A stretch of 64,000 nt of DNA, from assembly GCF_026340675.1 (NCBI RefSeq), contig NZ_JAPEOX010000001.1:4650001-4714000 (forward strand), read 5' to 3'. The position numbers and the translations under genes are program-made. The stretch comes from Streptomyces sp. NBC_01264 (GTDB taxonomy: Bacteria; Actinomycetota; Actinomycetes; Streptomycetales; Streptomycetaceae). This document shows, piece after piece, positions 62,197 through 64,000 of the stretch. Positions within the stretch are counted from its first letter, which is position 1; every line of letters begins with the position of its first letter. The notes under the pieces are model-generated. The model made no database searches. It saw nothing but the letters and a program-made list of their open reading frames with translations, and was not told where the DNA came from.

Positions 62197-63009
62197 ATGA
62201 GCACCGACGACCAATACGGTGGCGGCGAGGTCGGCGGCACCGGCCAGACCCGTACCCGGTTCCCGGAGCCCTCGGACCCCTACGCCCCACCCCGCCGCAC
62301 CCCCCGAGGCCTGATCACCGTCGTCGGCGTAGTGGTCCTCCTCATCGCAGCCATCGCCTTCGCCAACCAGTCCAACACCCCCGAAAACCCACCGACGACG
62401 GACAAGCCCCCCACCGCCACCAACCCGACGGCGCCCACAGGCGTCCCCCCGGTGGACGACAAGTCGTCCGGAGTCCCTTCCGGCTTCCCGCAGGATCAGC
62501 AGGGCGCCCAGTCCGCCGCGTCCAACTACGCCGTAGTCCTGGGCTCTGACGGCATGTTCAACCCTGCCCGCAGACGCGTCATTGTCGATGCCGTCTCGGA
62601 CGACAGCACCAAAACCAAGCTCCAGAGCGGGTTCGACGCCGACTACTCACCCGGCCTGCTCTCCCAGATCGGGCTTACCAAAGACGGCTTCGCACCCACG
62701 GGTTCCACGTTCGTCAGCCGGACCGTACCGGCCGGCACCAAGATCAAGAGCTTCTCCAACGGGAACGCCTCGGTCGAAGTCTGGTGCATCGGCATGTTCG
62801 GACTGACCGGTGAAAAGTCCACCCGCCCCGTGACCAGCGGCTGGTTCACCATCTCCCTGACGCTGAAGTGGAACGGGTCCGACTGGAAGGTCCTCGAAAC
62901 CGCCCAGAGGGACGGCCCCACCCCGGTCACCGGCGACGATCCGGTGTCCGCCTCCGACGAGATCGGCCGCGCCGTCACCGAATTCGGAGGCTTCACCTAT
63001 GCCCGGTAG
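62197..63009 (+). CDS. Single-pass membrane protein, VirB8/TcpC-like
   Basis: 270 residues. Cytoplasmic N-terminus (1-38), TM (about 39-58: GLITVVGVVVLLIAAIAFAN), Thr/Pro-rich linker (60-95), then an external domain of about 170 residues with the pattern of NTF2-like VirB8/TcpC modules (NYAVVLGSDGMFNPARRRVIVDAV, VEVWCIGMFGLTGEKSTRPVTSGWFTISLTLKWNGSDWKV). ATG lies just downstream of a GGAGG-type site. Its stop overlaps the next gene by 11 bp. Confidence 0.75.
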   Translation: MSTDDQYGGGEVGGTGQTRTRFPEPSDPYAPPRRTPRGLITVVGVVVLLIAAIAFANQSNTPENPPTTDKPPTATNPTAPTGVPPVDDKSSGVPSGFPQDQQGAQSAASNYAVVLGSDGMFNPARRRVIVDAVSDDSTKTKLQSGFDADYSPGLLSQIGLTKDGFAPTGSTFVSRTVPAGTKIKSFSNGNASVEVWCIGMFGLTGEKSTRPVTSGWFTISLTLKWNGSDWKVLETAQRDGPTPVTGDDPVSASDEIGRAVTEFGGFTYAR

Positions 63010-64000
63010 CCGCAAGCTGTCGCTCCGCGGCATCGGTGCCACCGCAGCAGCCGTTCAGGCCGCCCTCCTCCTCTTCGCCGCCCGAGCCACGGCCGCGCCG
63101 ACACCGCTGCCATCACCGCCACCGGCGCCACTGCCCAGCCCGAGCAACCCCTGTGGCTTGATCGCGGGGCCGGCCCGGGAGTACTGCGAACGCGGCAGCT
63201 CGGCCGGGACAGGACCCGGCGCGGGCCTGGCGCCCAGCAACCCGGCCGACGCCCTCAACCCCCTCGCCTCCCTGGCAAAGGGCTGCGCCGACGCCGCAGC
63301 CTGGATCGTCGGCGAACTCAGCAAAGCGGTAAACGGCACCGCCAACGTCGACTTCACCAACGGCGCCTTCCTCAAGCAGTACGCCATCGTCTTCGCCGCC
63401 TCCACCATCCTCACGCTCATCCTCTGGCTCTTCGCCGTCGCCAAACGAGCCATCCGCGGAGTCCCCTTCACCACCGCCATGTCCGAAGCCATCGGCTTCC
63501 TCTGGCTCACCGTCCTCGCCTCCGCCTTCACCCCCCTCATCCTCTACACCGTCGTCTCCGCCACCGACGGCGTCACCGAGGTCATCGCCTCCGCGACCGG
63601 CGGCCAGACCGACGTCTTCTTCGGCTCCTTCGCCGAGGCCCTCAAAAAGGGCGACGACATCGGCGGCGGCCCGATCATGCTGATCGTGGTCGCCCTCGTC
63701 ACCGTGCTCGCCGCCGGCATCCTCTGCCTGGAACTGGTCATCCGCGCCGCGCTCCTCTACGTCGGCGCCCTGCTCGGCACCGTCGTCTACGCCGGCCTCG
63801 TCGACCGCAACCTCTGGGGCCACGTCCGCCGCTGGGCGGGCATCATGATCGCGGTCATCCTCGTCAAACCAGTGATCGTCATCGTCCTGGGACTCGCCGG
63901 AGCCCTCGCCGGAGAGAAGGGCCCGAACGCCTTCTCCGCCGTCGTCTCCGGCCTCGCGATCATCCTCCTGGCGATCTTCGCCTCCGCGATGATCTACCGC
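62999..64000 (+). CDS. Polytopic VirB6/TrbL-like membrane protein, cut by window edge
   Basis: 334 codons present, running off the right edge. Signal-like start (VQAALLLFAARATAA), a Pro/Ser linker with Cys (NPCGLIAGPAREYCERG), then at least five TM segments (FAASTILTLILWLFAVA; IGFLWLTVLASAFTPLILYTVV; IMLIVVALVTVLAAGILCLELVI; ALLYVGALLGTVVYAG; IMIAVILVKPVIVIVLGLAGA). The layout matches VirB6/TrbL channel proteins of T4SS-like clusters. By recalled synteny this leads into the streptomycete cmd genes, whose loss impairs aerial development. Confidence 0.8.
   Translation, partial: MPGSRKLSLRGIGATAAAVQAALLLFAARATAAPTPLPSPPPAPLPSPSNPCGLIAGPAREYCERGSSAGTGPGAGLAPSNPADALNPLASLAKGCADAAAWIVGELSKAVNGTANVDFTNGAFLKQYAIVFAASTILTLILWLFAVAKRAIRGVPFTTAMSEAIGFLWLTVLASAFTPLILYTVVSATDGVTEVIASATGGQTDVFFGSFAEALKKGDDIGGGPIMLIVVALVTVLAAGILCLELVIRAALLYVGALLGTVVYAGLVDRNLWGHVRRWAGIMIAVILVKPVIVIVLGLAGALAGEKGPNAFSAVVSGLAIILLAIFASAMIYR

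Noticed and set aside
1..64000. tRNA or rRNA genes, integrase, transposase or att sites
   Set aside because: No cloverleaf with a GTTCGAATC-type arm, no rRNA signature and no recombinase family was seen on either strand.

Overview
The window is high-GC actinobacterial DNA, and gene content and order point firmly to Streptomyces (or a close streptomycete). It carries a mycothiol pathway (mshA, mshD), the orphan nitrogen regulator GlnR, the WhiG anti-sigma factor RsiG, CdnL/CarD beside IspD, GTG/TTG starts, GTGA stop/start overlaps and several apparently leaderless genes. From memory, the order mirrors the core-chromosome stretch of S. coelicolor that runs from the cmd membrane-protein genes through pst/ppk, glnR, nur and mshA to phoRP and carD. 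I could not run an alignment. No tRNA, rRNA, CRISPR array, prophage or complete insertion sequence was seen. This is chromosomal core, not an accessory island.

Layout. 0-6 kb: ispD (cut by the left edge), cdnL, a secreted lipoprotein, then phoP-phoR diverging from phoU. 5.7-12.5 kb: a Cys-rich mini-protein, small unknowns, gpmA, an MFS transporter, a YbjN protein, mshA and a methyltransferase. 12.6-20.4 kb: a NlpC/P60 hydrolase, a receiver-PP2C phosphatase, a run of small minus-strand genes (DUF2516, HbhA-like, XRE), a PrmC-like methyltransferase, an Eis-like acetyltransferase and rsiG. 20.4-30.9 kb: dtd, ygfZ, a Nur-type Fur regulator, a ferric-nitrobindin-like protein, a three-gene operon of single-pass membrane proteins, DUF3099, DUF1416, a thiosulfate sulfurtransferase with a putative attenuator peptide, DUF2993, a Gln-rich membrane protein and moaD. 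31-39.8 kb: glnR preceded by a Gln/His-rich small ORF, a LacI regulator, a 120-bp-armed inverted repeat, a secreted HtrA-like protease with an MprAB-like two-component system, a Tat-exported PLC-like protein, and a TetR/hydrolase pair. 39.8-54.2 kb: a secreted 5'-nucleotidase, mshD, ppk, CHAD, pstSCAB with a clear PHO box, an FG-GAP pseudogene, pit with its DUF47 partner, and csoR. 54.2-61.5 kb: lipoprotein, small unknowns, PAP2 phosphatase, SLT-NlpC/P60 hydrolase, thioesterase, LysE exporter, pentapeptide protein. 61.8-64 kb: the start of a type-IV-secretion-like membrane gene cluster that runs off the right edge.

The strongest theme is phosphate. The sensor/regulator PhoR-PhoP and PhoU lie at one end; ppk, CHAD, pstSCAB, pit/DUF47 and a 5'-nucleotidase lie about 40 kb away, with PHO-box repeats in front of pstS. 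A second theme is thiol and sulfur chemistry (mshA, mshD, sulfurtransferase plus leader peptide, MoaD). A third is metal sensing (Nur, CsoR). A fourth is cell-envelope and developmental control (RsiG, two NlpC/P60 hydrolases, MprAB-like system with protease, T4SS-like cluster).
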